From Trichoplax sp. H2 (taxonomy: Eukaryota; Placozoa; Uniplacotomia; Trichoplacea), in NCBI GenBank assembly GCA_003344405.1, contig NOWV01000083.1, forward strand, positions 248,001 to 312,000: DNA of 64,000 nucleotides. The letters are read 5' to 3'. Shown here piece after piece: positions 50,611-62,607 of this stretch (position 1 is the stretch's first letter; each line of letters opens with the position of its first letter). The position numbers were made by a program, and so were the translations under genes. The notes under the pieces are model-generated. The model did not search any database. It had not been told where the DNA came from and worked only from the letters and a program-made list of their open reading frames with translations.

Positions 50611-51054
50611 GACGATCGTAAACCTTGATATTTAGATTAGCTAATTAGACTAGAACAAAATTATATTATGATGTTATATTTGACTCTCAATGAAGCACTC
50701 CTCTGTCAACGCCCAACTGCAAGTGCTGAGTGCCTTATTATCATAGGCATACAGTAGAGGTAAGATTACAGTACTTCTGTTACAGTGTACGTACTGTACA
50801 CTGTACTGTACACTGTGTACAGTAAAGATTTGATTCAAATTTGTAACCTCTGACAGGTCTAGTTCAGACAGCGAGGAAAAAGATAGTTTTTGCCATGATG
50901 CAAGCATCTCAGTATCACGAATTATTCTAAAGTCAATATGCTGAGCAACACGTATTTACTACATTCTTATTGACGTATTTATAAGAGGTGATACTTAGTA
51001 TGGCAAAGATTAATTATTAATTAATTATTAAAAATTCTCCAAATTCATTATTCA
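50611..51054. promoter_or_regulatory. Divergent promoter, NUDT19-like B / C
   Basis: Only 444 bp separate the two divergent start codons. The middle (50767-50826) is an almost continuous run of overlapping GTAC palindromes (CAGTGTACGTACTGTACACT, ACTGTACACTGTGTACAGT). That places it 157-216 bp from the B start and about 230-290 bp from the C start. No coding sequence recognised. The bidirectional promoter role is inferred. Confidence 0.6.
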
Positions 51055-53885
51055 ATGACACGAAAGAAGAGCTTATTCTACGAGGCTGCAACTTTGATAC
51101 TGGTTGCTCATGGCGATGCTACTAATAAATTTCAGGATATTACACGTAATGTAATTAAGAGGTCTGCCCCGAAAGTTTTAATGGTACAACGCAGCAGTCA
51201 AAGTTCTTTCATGGTACGAATACTAATTCGAGATTGTAATTTAGATATTTGCAGTCGCTGTGTCGATCATACGATATTTCATTATAGCGTATCCGTACAC
51301 ACGTAGATAAACTGCGAAATACGAGTACGTAATCTTGCAGTAGTCACGAATTTTTTACTTTTCTTTAGATCATAGATTTCGTTTTTTTTATGGGTAGAGG
51401 CCAGACTAGAGTTTCTACCTACAATACTTTTTGTATAGCTCTACTGTAGATTAGAGCTCTTATCTAAAATCAATATCTACTAATGATTTTATTTTAATTT
51501 AATTAATTATTAATTTATTTTATTTATAAAGCCGAGTGCGGGCGTGTTTCCTGGTGGTAGGACTGACAAGGTCGATTTCAGTCCTGAATGGAAGGACATA
51601 TACACCCAAAAGGTTAGCTGGCAATCAATTTTGGACAGTTTACCGAAAAGCTGCGATCCCCGACCACCTATATACACTAGAGTGATAAAAGACGTAATTT
51701 TGCCTTCCGACATTGGATTTCGTATTTGTGCTATCCGAGAAACGTTCGAAGAAAGTGGATTACTGTTATTAAGAAATAATCCAGATGGCGCATTCATAGA
51801 TAATCCTGCAGCACAATATGCTAGCTGCATTACGTTGACACTATCCGAGTTACAGAAATGGCGAAAGATTATTCGACAAGATGCATCGCAGTTTCTAAGG
51901 TTATGCAGGTACGTTTGCTCAAATTGCTGTAATACGTATGTATTGTATCGAATAACAATATCTAAAATTTCGCCAGATCTCTAAGTAGTTTCTGCAGTAC
52001 GATGATATAGAGAAAGCATCCATAACGATGAATTTACAATTATGAAGTCATATTTGTAATGCAGGAATTTTTGACTATAACTCTCGGTAGAGAATTAGAG
52101 GCTGTGCCTGATATTTGGTCGCTACATGATTGGAGTAACTGGTTCACGCCTGCCGGGTACTCCAAACGCTTTGACACGGCTTTTTTTCTATGCTGCCTAA
52201 AAAATACGAAGGACCTAATAAATGATTCGGATTCTGAAGTCAGGAAATCATTCGTATGTTGTTACTATAGTTTTCAATAACATTATAATCTAACATTTAA
52301 AACTAGATAGCAAATGATTAATTTAAGCTGATTATATATAATTATATTATTAATCGAGGGGATAAATAATTATCTCTAGACAATCTTATATGTACTCGTT
52401 TACATGTAATTAGAAATTCCAATAGACGAGAAATTTTAATCTTAATCTTGTTAGCTAAACGTTAGTCTTGCGATGAGCAAGGTGTCGTCACGAGTACGTA
52501 TAAGATAGTCTAGAAATGATTATTTACCCTCTTGATGCAAACATTTACTATAAAAACAAGAAGTAGATATCTGAAGTATAGTATTATTCTTTTAAAGGTA
52601 TTTAAATTCTGCGAATTAATTGTTCTTCGGAATTCTTGGAAAATATTTTTTAATGGTTTAGTGGAGTAAACCTTCGGAAGTACTACGGTACCATGTAAAC
52701 AAAGAATTATTTCTGTATCCTCCACAGATTCATGAGCTATCGAGGTTGCTTAAGTAAGTGTATAGTCGTCACTGATTAACTCCTTAAAATCATGACGGTA
52801 CCCTTACGGGTTCGTAAAGATAATAACAATACTAATTGTTAGACTGTCCTATACAGATATTAATGAAATAACTTTTACTTCTATCATATACTCATGAACA
52901 GATTTTATTCTAGACATTATATTAATTGCAGCATTGAAAGTGAAAGATTTGCAATCCTATAAAGCAATGTAGTACTAATAGCTGTTACAATACCTGTGTG
53001 AGCTTATTACCTCGTGAAGATTATTGTATTATTGTTAATGCTAATCATGCCGTAATACTGTACTCAGTTTTTGTAGTATCATCTTACAGTATCTAACATT
53101 GAAATTGCAGAATCTGGCGGTATTTTGCTTAGAATCTAAATACGTAAGCTTGAAACTTAGCAATCTCATTATTTGGCTTGTTTGTGTATTTACAGCTTTG
53201 AAACCGTGCAAGAATTATTGTCATTTTCTCATCATCGACCTAGAAATCATAGTACTTTGCAATATTTGACGGTACCAATCAAATGCAAGAACGGCACTAT
53301 TGTAAGTATATCTGTATATACAAACTTCATAAATATCTGATAAGTTCATACGTATTTGCAATTCATCTTATTGCACTGGTGTTGATATAGAAGATACCGA
53401 ATTTCAGTAATACTATCAAAGATTTATTTACTATTCACACCGTTGTAATCGAATTCTTTACTGTAGAAAATAGTAGCAAATAGACTCTTGGATAAAATGA
53501 ATACATCATTTCTCATTCTTAGCTTACAGGCTAACAGTTATTAATACCAATATGCATACATAAAAGTAATCATATCGACATTGTATGTATTCAACCAATA
53601 TCACAGACTGTTTTAAGTGGCGATTCGCTATATCCTATGGATAAGCGACCAATTAGAGAAAATATTTTGGTACCAGAAGATGAAATTTGGTATGGAGAAT
53701 TGATAAATAGAGAAGAAGATACGATTGAACAACTGAATGCCTCCAGTACACATTTGCATCGATACGTTTTTCCTAACTTCATGGAACCATTCTCTAAACT
53801 TAAAGAAAGTTCGGTATCTATTGTTCCTTATGCAAATACCCGTCTATTAGATGGTCACAAGCCATTGCAATTATCTTGGCTATAA
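51055..53885 (+). CDS. NUDT19: NUDT19-like Nudix hydrolase C, 6 exons, no PTS1
   Basis: Third paralogue, inverted relative to A and B. Exons 51055-51213, 51532-51908, 52091-52253, 52662-52753, 53196-53301, 53607-53885; about 391 aa. Split Nudix box FPGGRTDKVDFSPEW plus IRETFEESGLLLL, with catalytic Glu intact. Then VPDIWSLHDWSNWFTPAG, KRFDTAFFLCC, LYPPQIHELSRLL and TVLSGDSLYPMD, where the usual PGD has become SGD. It ends LQLSWL, so there is no PTS1. Exons 4 and 5 are again 92 and 106 nt. The N-terminal exon is longer than in A and B (159 nt) with an insertion of basic and polar residues. Sequence and exon-3 start place it closest to B, suggesting an inverted duplication that created the shared promoter. 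Confidence 0.94.
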
Positions 53886-55890
53886 CCGAAACAAAAACAA
53901 ATTTAATTAATTAAATATCCGTCACTTCTTTTTAAATGTATACAACATGCACTATTCTTACTATGTTATAACTCAAAATTTACGAGCTAGACTCGTTGTT
54001 TATATCTTATTTTTAATAAAGCTCAGCATCTATAGCAGTATTAACAATATTAAATAACAAAATGGTAAAAGCAATAATTAAGGGTACGTAATTGCGCTGA
54101 CTATGAATTTGGTAAGCTTATTCATCGGACACTATTCTAATTTCGTTTTGATTAATAAATTAATAGCATACATATTCATCTCAGATCGATATTGATAATT
54201 AACTGAAGATCTAATGTAGTAGATAAAGAATTGCCTCTTGTACTAAATGGCTAGCTGCTCAGATATACTAGCTATTTTCAAATGCTGCATTAAAGATCTC
54301 ACTAAGCAATCTGAAATTTCTCCATTGCAGTTTTTGGTGCTTATAAAATGCAACTACTTTATGATAGAATAATGATAAGTCATTTCTTGTATTATATGAA
54401 TCTGTCAAATTTAGTATTTCAATTGAAGTTATTAGTTTACAATACTTTATTCGATTAAAATTTCGTGTCAATGCAATAATTATATTGTAAGCTGCTAAAT
54501 TTCATCAGTGCCAAAGCATATAAGTTGTTCTATAGCCCTTCGTGAGAAATAATTGCTTTATTAGACAAGGTTATATAAACGTATAATTATTATTCAATTG
54601 TTATAAAAGTACCGTATCAAAAAATAATATTTATGATGACGGTAATATTGGTAAGTACGCGTAACTAAACCTGATAATACGATAACTAGTATAGCAAATC
54701 ACCTTCCTGAAATTGTTATGTAGAATGGTAGTAATTTACATGCAAGCATATGAACACAGTTGTTAGTGTTCAGTTACAGTTACGTCACTTTTCTTGCGGA
54801 TATAATAGTATTAACTATTAACAAAAGCTGCAAGAGATTATCGTTACCTTATTTCCTGTAAGCACAGCAAATAAATCGTAGAGTGCAATCGCTGATGGCT
54901 CAAACTTTTAACAACGCACCTCTAGTTAAGAATTAATAGGATACTAACTGCCTATTATACAATGAAAAGGATAGATCTCACTATATAACATATGTAATAT
55001 TTATCTTGCTTTCAATTTTATAACAGCACGATTAACTAACAATTTATTTGCCTCGATTGTTAAAAACAATATGGATATTTGATCTGGCTGGTTCTAGATA
55101 CTTGGCTTTATTTGAGCATCCGGTGATGAAGTTTAAGAATGTTAGTATGATAGTGTAAATTAAAATTGCCCTGGTATTCTACCACAGCGAGCAAAGACAA
55201 TTAGAAAAGATTTTAGTTCCAATGGCCAATAGCAATATTTCTCTATATAAAGTAAATACAATACCGTAGTATATGAGCTATTATATCTTGCAATCAAAGA
55301 ATACACAATATTATACAGTACCTTGTACGTCAGAATAAATCCTATAATAGGTAGGGATACCATATGATTTATCATCAACTAAATACATATGTTGGATTTA
55401 CAGTAATAAAATAGGTACGGTACCTATGATTCGATACTACAGTTCACAAGCAACCGTAAAAGTTGGTCCATTACATATAGAAAATTAATTATTCAGAATG
55501 ATATAAGGTGTCAGATAGACAATAGAGCAAAAAGTGATAAAATATTTTTAGAATCGTTTTTACTTAGTTTTCATTAATGCTGCTAACGGATCTGACTAAG
55601 AAAGACAGATAGATCTATCTAAGGACTACGCTAGAAGTTACAATACTGTGCACGTACGCGTACATGTAGTTGTAGTGCAGTATTAAATTGATTAAAGGAG
55701 ATTTATTAATAGATAGTAGGTACAATATATGTATATATATATACCTTCATATGTACTACAGCAACAAATCCATCTCTATTTATTAAAAATTTAAACAATA
55801 AATCATAGTGTCCACTTAGCAATAAACTTCTTCAGGTTTATTTTAAAATTAAGATCATATGACATAGTTCAGTACAGTAGTAGTGTTATT
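53886..55890. other. Intergenic region, NUDT19-like C to TMEM134-like
   Basis: Gene C 3' flank, then about 1.5 kb with no recognisable exon. Near the downstream gene are the 10-bp palindrome GTACGCGTAC (55654-55663), a (TA)n patch (about 55728-55743) and a GTAC word at 55870-55880. Open frames here are short and unrelated to known families. Confidence 0.5.
55870..55880. promoter_or_regulatory. GTAC word immediately upstream of TMEM134-like start
   Basis: CAGTACAGTAG lies 11-21 bp upstream of the ATG at 55891, so it is probably in the 5' UTR or at the start site. It is a shorter member of the word family found at the other promoters. Confidence 0.35.
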
Positions 55891-58151
55891 ATGTCAGAGC
55901 AACACCAAGATGAACCTCATAGTCCGGTAACTAAAAGTTCTGCGGCTGATGGTGAGCGTCAAGTTGGTATAATAAAACTAGCTGCTATTCAAATTAAAAC
56001 GGAAGCAAGTAGTGTTTATGAAAAGACAGATGGTATACATTGCTACGATGCCATGCAGGATGGTAATAAATCACCTTCTCAGGTAAATCGATGAATATCA
56101 ACTTTAGCACTGATTCACTGTGACCGCAAAGCTATTTTAGAAGTAAGATTGATATCCTTTTTGAACGTGGTATTATTGATAGCAATAGTAGTTAATGCGA
56201 TTATTTACTCTAAGCAACTACGAAAACCTAGATATGCTAGTTTAGTAACTTAGCATTGTGCTTAAAATATTTGAAATTAAGAATGATGACTAGCGAAACC
56301 AGAATAATGTAATCTAAGGTGCGATTAGTAGAAGTACATTGATGGTATTCCCTTATTATAACATTATTAATCAGTTTCGTCGATTTAAACGTTAACCAGC
56401 TTCTAGATTTGGTGATATCAATTTTTACTATTATTACGATGGTTAAAATTGCTCTTTCAATTCAACAGATGTATGGATATACTAAATTATTTCAGTAAGA
56501 GTTAGTTTAGTATACGTAAAATAGTGAACAGCCCAATTTTAGTACACTTTTGGTGAAAGAGAGTGGGTGCTTTCTAATTGCTCTATACTAATCAGTAATT
56601 TGCATTAAGTGCGGTGGAAGCACAGTTTTAAAACTAAGTAACTGTAGTCTAATGGAAAGTAGCACTAAAATAGTTGAAATTGATTAAATAGTTATCATCA
56701 ATCTTAATTGAACAATCGCTATCTAATGTAATCATCTCAAACTAAGTAGTTCTCTTCATATGAAATGATTCGCACTTAGCTTACTTCAATCGAAATTACG
56801 CTATTTTTTGTTTCTAATATTATTGGCAATTGTGTAAAGGGGAACGAAGACTGTCATGATAATTTATCGCCAGAAGATCCTTTAAAACATTCCGATTCTA
56901 ATCTGTAAGTTTCTTTTTATACATATAAGCACATACGATGTATAATGTATTACTCTACCCAAAACTAATCAATTCATACAATATATGATATGTTACTGTA
57001 GGATTCTTTGATATTTTAGTAGCAAGGCTGAGTATTGAATCATCATAGTTGCTCATCAAATAAGTAACTGTTTTGCTACAATACTGCAGATCGGAAATAA
57101 TTTATGTCGGTAATTGAATACACACCACGCATCCATAAATTTTTGGTGGTTATATGCCTATACAGTAGCGAATCGGTATAGTCTAATAATCTATGTGCGT
57201 GTAATCGATCTTTGCACACTTCTTGATTAAATACTTTAGATCTGACGAGCTAGAAGTCGATCAAAACAGCTTCAGGTAAACGGAATGTGTCGAATCTGCT
57301 ATCAGCTTTAAGTCTTCTTACATATGATCTCTTCGTTCTTCTTTTTAAGAATCTTTATTTAAATCGTCAGACTATCTTTTCGAGAACTTCGTTTATTTTT
57401 ATACAAATATGTATATTTATATACGAACATTGATTAACATTTTCAATATTTCTAAATTATCAGTAATCTTTTTAAGCATCCTTACATAAGGAAGCAGTGG
57501 AGGTCGATCGCTTTAGCGGGCGTATTGCTATTGGCTGGATTTAGTAAGTCACCTTATCACCTACGTAAAGATCATATAATATATTCATAAAAGCGAAAGT
57601 ACGAACTATTCTTCGACTTAGCTATGAAAATCATAATAGTTGATTGTATGGTATCACACTACTCATATGATTACTATGGCAATAACGTACGAATACTTTA
57701 GTTATTACACATTAATGATAAAGACCTGTGTTACAGTGTAAGTTCAACACAGTTAGTACGGTAATCTGTTTAGATTTATTTTTTTAACATTTTAAGCGTG
57801 CTTATGTTACTTGTAGGTTTCTTGATGACCGGAGTTATATTAATAATCAATCACAGTAGTGGTGAGCAAACACTACGTTATCTATTATACCATAAAAGAG
57901 ATTAATTGAAATTGTTTTGAATCTAGTTTTTATTTATTTACTTGAGCAGACACTAAAAGCCTGGTTTTCTTCCTATGTTCGGCCTTATGCTTATTGCCTA
58001 GCGGTAAGATAATAATCTATGCTTTTAAACTTTAATGACAGATTTATGAACATAATTTCGCTCTTTTCTTGCAGTTTATCAAATAGGAATCACTTTTTCT
58101 GCCATAAGGCAAAGGAAAGATTATAATTTACAGACTTATTCATTAGATTAG
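55891..58151 (+). CDS. TMEM134: TMEM134/TMEM230-family membrane protein, 7 exons
   Basis: Exons 55891-56082, 56840-56904, 57240-57275, 57464-57543, 57817-57861, 57950-58003, 58075-58151; phase-consistent, about 182 aa (human TMEM134 195 aa). A long polar, acidic N-terminal half (starting MSEQHQDEPHSPVTKSSAAD) is presumably cytosolic. It is followed by HPYIRKQWRS and a first membrane span (IALAGVLLLAGFSFLMTGVI). A short NHSSDTKS loop and a second span (LVFFLCSALCLLPSVYQIGI) follow, then a basic tail with RQRKDY. The HP-x-I-(R/Q)K approach to span 1 and the LLPSVYQ end of span 2 match the TMEM134 layout (DUF872 family). Function is poorly known; TMEM230 is linked to vesicle trafficking. I assign the family with moderate confidence and TMEM134 over TMEM230 on the N-terminal extension and HP-x-I motif. 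Confidence 0.76.
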
Positions 58152-59488
58152 CATATTAATTTGCCCTCTTACTTCGAAGTTAGTTTAGCTATGCAAAATT
58201 ACTGTATACGAACAGACACAAGAATATGTAAACTCGATTAAATGCTATGTTCTTGGAAGATTCATTTTATTTCCTATAATATGTATTAGGATATGAAGAT
58301 CATTAAAAGATAGCTAAATGTTAAATAAGTAATTTTAGATTGTATCAGGCGTCTGAGTTTAAGTCTCCACGTTCTTTAGTTAGATATGGTAATCGAATCA
58401 AGAAATATTAATGCAAAGTTATTTCAGCGATACCTCAACGATATCGAAATATCTAAATTTTCCTTCTTTAATATTAATTAGAATAACGGCAATCTTGTTA
58501 TAAGTTAAACCTTCAGCGTGTTACGTATAATTATTGTAATTTTATAACTCCAGATCAAAAGTTGAACATAGATTATATAGCGTCATGTGTGTAATAATGC
58601 ATAAATTTTCTCAATCTCATAAAATGAATACGATAAATGTACCTGTATATAGTCAATAAATTTTAATGTTTACAGCTTAAATACTGAAGCAAAGAATTCA
58701 CATATCGATGCGAATACAATTTAAATAAATAGTAAGACTAGCGTTTGATTTTATAGAATTGCATATACGTCACGTTAAAGTTATTAATAGAGCAAACCCT
58801 AGTTGCGTAAGTATTTTATTAATTGATATTTTCAAAAACGAGCCCCAAAAATTAGATTAACAACTTAACGTGAATGGTGTAGTTTTCGGCGTGTACGTAT
58901 ATTGTTATGAGGGCTTTATAATAGTATCCGAGAGGAAATTGGAACTCCGTATCAAATACTTAGGTATCAACTGCAGATGTTTTTCATGATATGCTACATT
59001 CTCTTGCAAATTAATGACAAGCTTACAATTAACTACCCATTGCTTATATGTTACCTAAAATATACTTTCAGAATAATCAAATATATTAGCTATAACGTTG
59101 TATTCTAAATTGAAAAAATTTTTATGTTTCCTATAATTTCTTAGCTGACTTTATAGGAAGCATTTTTACCGTATACAGCGTAATAATTTTAAATTTGCGA
59201 AGGTATACATATCTGACCATTAACAATTTTCTAAAATTTTATTATTAATTTTTTATTTTGATCTTTATAAATATGTAAGGGGGCAATAAAGATGAAAGTG
59301 TTTATCAGCTTTAGTTTACGCTATGAGTAGAAAGACTGCCATCCATTAAATCAAACAGCTTCAACTGATAATTTCACTACGTCTGAAAAAGTAACAAATT
59401 TAATACTTGACAAAGTAAATAATGATAAGATGGCTGATTTAATGTTATGTACATCGTCTCATTGGATGTAAAGTTGATCCTTCTCGGA
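58152..59488. other. Convergent intergenic region
   Basis: Between the stop codons of the TMEM134-like and Sel1-repeat genes. Very AT-rich. No exon, repeat array or strong palindrome seen. Confidence 0.5.
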
Positions 59489-62226
59489 TTACTGATTATC
59501 TTGATTATCGATTTCATTACAGACTTGTTCGTATAGTTGCCTAGCATTGTCATTCCTAGTTGCAGCTTTGCCATACCATTCCTTTGCTTTTCTGATGTCC
59601 TTATTTAAACCGATGCCATTATAGTACATATTGGCCAGATTAACCTAATTTCAATAATGAATTACTTAGTAAACATTTGTTAGAGTTGATATCAAGCACT
59701 ATATTATTCATCTATTTGTAAAAATATTACATGGCCTATAGCCTTAACTGTTAAATCTTTATGCACTTTCATATACGAATTCTATATTTAAACAATATTC
59801 CTTGAATTCATATAGAACAATAAATTTACGAGAAGCTGTATTACGTCAATATATCACTATCACGTTCAGTGCAAAAGTGCAAAAGTGTTAAGTGCCTAAC
59901 ACCTGTGCATATGGAAAGCCCTGCTCTGCTGCTGCAGTAAAATATTCGGCAGCCATTTTGAAGTCTGCCGTGACACCATTTCCAGAAAAATAGTGAGTTC
60001 CAACATTATATAGTGCCATGACGTTTCCTAAGACAGAATATATTAAAGGATTGTATCACAAGGATATAGCACATTAGAGTAGTACTAGAGTATCCAAATT
60101 GGTTAAAGTTTCGGATCTGAAGTAACATTACAGTTATTAGCAAGTACCTTGTGAAGCTGCAATTTCATAGTGTTTGAATGCATGTTCGTGAGATTGATCT
60201 ACTCCTAATCCATGTGAATAACAATAAGCTAATGATATGTGGGCATCAACATCATGTCTCTGCGCTGCTTCCTTATAATAACTGATAGATTTCGGTAGAT
60301 CCTGATCTACACCCAGGCCCTGTCGGTATATGTGACCTTTTCCGTTCAATACAGGTAACGATCAGATCAAGAGTAAAATTTTGAAATTATATGACAATGG
60401 TATAGTAGATTTCGAAACTGAAAATAGAGTAAATAGTTGTTCACATCAGTTATGAATGAAGGTATTATATGCTTACCGAGCATTGTGCCTGCTGCTGCGA
60501 TTCCATTCATTTTACTAGTCTAAAGGTAATTCTAGAATTTAATGATAATATACGTATAGCCTTGTATGTACAAATTAAGCATCAAATTTAGTTTTTTTCC
60601 ATACATTATATAAATCATGAGCAATGTCATAGTCTTGCTTTACACCGTTACCCTTGAGATACATTCCTGCAAGCGCATACTAAATGATAAAAACGTAATA
60701 TTGATGTATTAATTAGCGTCCAAGAATCAACCTTGAAGTGCGTTGTGATCTATAGTTTGAGGTACTGTTTCCAAGGAAGTTTTACTGCATGTAATTACCG
60801 GATATACGAGCTGTACTGATCTATAGTATATAGACTAATTGTGCCAGGTAATGGCATTAATTTAATGTAAATCAGATTCAGAAATCCTATTTTGGTTGGG
60901 ATGATAAATATTTAGAGATGTTTGAGTTACACCATAGAATCTAGATTTAAAGATAAAAACCTGTGCATATGGATGACCCTTTGAAGATAGTTCAGTCATC
61001 ATTGCAGCTGCTTCTGGTAAATCTGCAGCAATACCTTGTCCTTCAACATAAAATAAGGTAAAACAATGCGTACAGTGTTGAAATAAAATAGTTCGAAGTG
61101 TATAACATATATAAATTACCTGTTCTCAATAACTGAGCATAGCTATATTTCGCTTGAATGTTACCCCTCATTGCAGCTGATCGAAGGAGTTGAGCAGCAA
61201 CCTTGATAGACTCTTCTCCGACTGAAATAGAAAGCTCTTATGTCAAGAAATATTGTTAAAATTCAAATTTTGATACTAATATTAACCTTCAGTTTCTGTT
61301 TCGTAGGTTAAAATTGCAAGCTCTACCAACTCTTCCGGACTGACTGTATACAATGCATACGACGTATCGGTTAATTGCTACGATATTGTGAATTTTGAAG
61401 CTTCGTAAGAAACTGGTAAATCCAGTTTTACAATGAATTTATACGCGGATATCCTACCTTTTATGGCGTCCTGGTCAAGGTAAGTTGCACCAATCTCACC
61501 GTCAGCTACTGAGAATGCAATCTCTAAAATACTTAATTGCTTTTTTATTAATTCTTCGTCTCGTTTTTCTTTCTTCCGTAAATTTTTCTTAACAAGTCTT
61601 GCGATATCTACCTGTTCCACTATGAAAGTAGTGACGTTAACGTTACTAGAATGTTTGGTAGAAGAAATGCTTCATGCCGCGTAGATCAAATCTCTGCAAT
61701 AAGCCAATCCCTTAACTAAGCTAATCGGATTACCCGTACCAATATTAACCATTAAATGTAAACTATTGCGTGAAAGTCTGCTAAAGCAACCAACTAGAAT
61801 TAATTTTGGTAAACGTGTGTTCGTTTAAGTACGTTTATGCAACAATATCCTATGTGCGGTAGGGTGCCCACTGCACAGCTACTACTATATTACAAGAGGA
61901 TACAGTATTCGTACTGCATATGATCCCTGACCTGAGAGAAGTTTCTTCCGTTTTGAATCAGGTGAAGATTGTTGATCAGAATATAGTCTGGATAGGACTT
62001 GTACATTGCTGCATCTTATCTGTATTGCATCTTTCATAGACGTTACTAGTGTGAAAGAGTTACAAGCATAATAAGAATATAAATATTTTGATCGACGAAT
62101 CCAACCGGACGACAACACATTACGATCGATCTGCATAGCACTATACTGCCTGCAATGAGTCAAAGCAAAGTTTGTTAGGCACCGTCTGCCAACCGGAGAA
62201 AAGTAACAACGAAGCATTATCGCCAT
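59489..62226 (-). CDS. Sel1-repeat protein with mitochondrial-type presequence, about 10 exons
   Basis: Minus-strand exons 62226-61932, 61619-61432, 61377-61287, 61221-61120, 61040-60961, 60679-60605, 60519-60477, 60336-60148, 60027-59903, 59644-59489; about 447 aa. The N-terminus MAIMLRCYFSPVGRRCLTNF is Arg-rich, hydroxylated and lacks acids, typical of a mitochondrial targeting sequence. A charged helical segment (RLVKKNLRKKEKRDEELIKK) follows. Then come six Sel1-like/TPR repeats, with landmarks LRTGQGIAAD, YLKGNGVKQD, YRQGLGVDQD, YSHGLGVDQS, YFSGNGVTAD and YYNGIGLNKD. Introns often fall at repeat edges. Sel1 repeats form helical-pair solenoids for protein binding. A mitochondrial Sel1 protein with this layout resembles DELE1 in architecture, but I cannot claim orthology. 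The exon 2/3 junction is uncertain: only a donor at 61431 with a 54-nt intron keeps frame, while a better-looking donor at 61457 does not. Confidence 0.82.
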
Positions 62227-62403
62227 TCCTCTATACAGTATATTAGGGTAAAAAGTTTTTGCAATGGTGCAATCCCTACTCGGTACACATTCGAGTGCCT
62301 TACTCACACAATGAGATTTATTGATAACGATTGTAGTATTTTGTTACGTTATTTTTAATTACTGTACTACTATCGTTATCCTGGAGACTGGAGCCTTGTG
62401 TCA

Positions 62404-62422
62404 GACTGTACAGTGTACAGTA
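62404..62422. promoter_or_regulatory. GTAC palindrome cluster, Sel1-repeat gene promoter
   Basis: GACTGTACAGTGTACAGTAT contains overlapping CTGTACAG and TGTACA words, 178-196 bp upstream of the minus-strand ATG at 62226. Same class as the other promoter clusters. Confidence 0.45.
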
Positions 62423-62587
62423 TGCAATAATGTACTAGCAGTAGAGTACCACTCAGCGTACAGTTCTGAACACCGAACAATAATAATACGCATGTTGCTC
62501 TTTGCACTGCTGCCACTTTTCTTTCATTATCCCTGTTGCACTGAGCTATGGAGTTATTAGTTATTTCATACATTAGTTTGGTCTTTA

Positions 62588-62607
62588 GACTTCTAGATCT
62601 AGAAGTC
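62588..62607. repeat. 20-bp perfect palindrome
   Basis: GACTTCTAGATCTAGAAGTC is its own reverse complement with no spacer, 362-381 bp upstream of the Sel1-repeat gene ATG. It does not contain the GTAC word. Confidence 0.95.
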
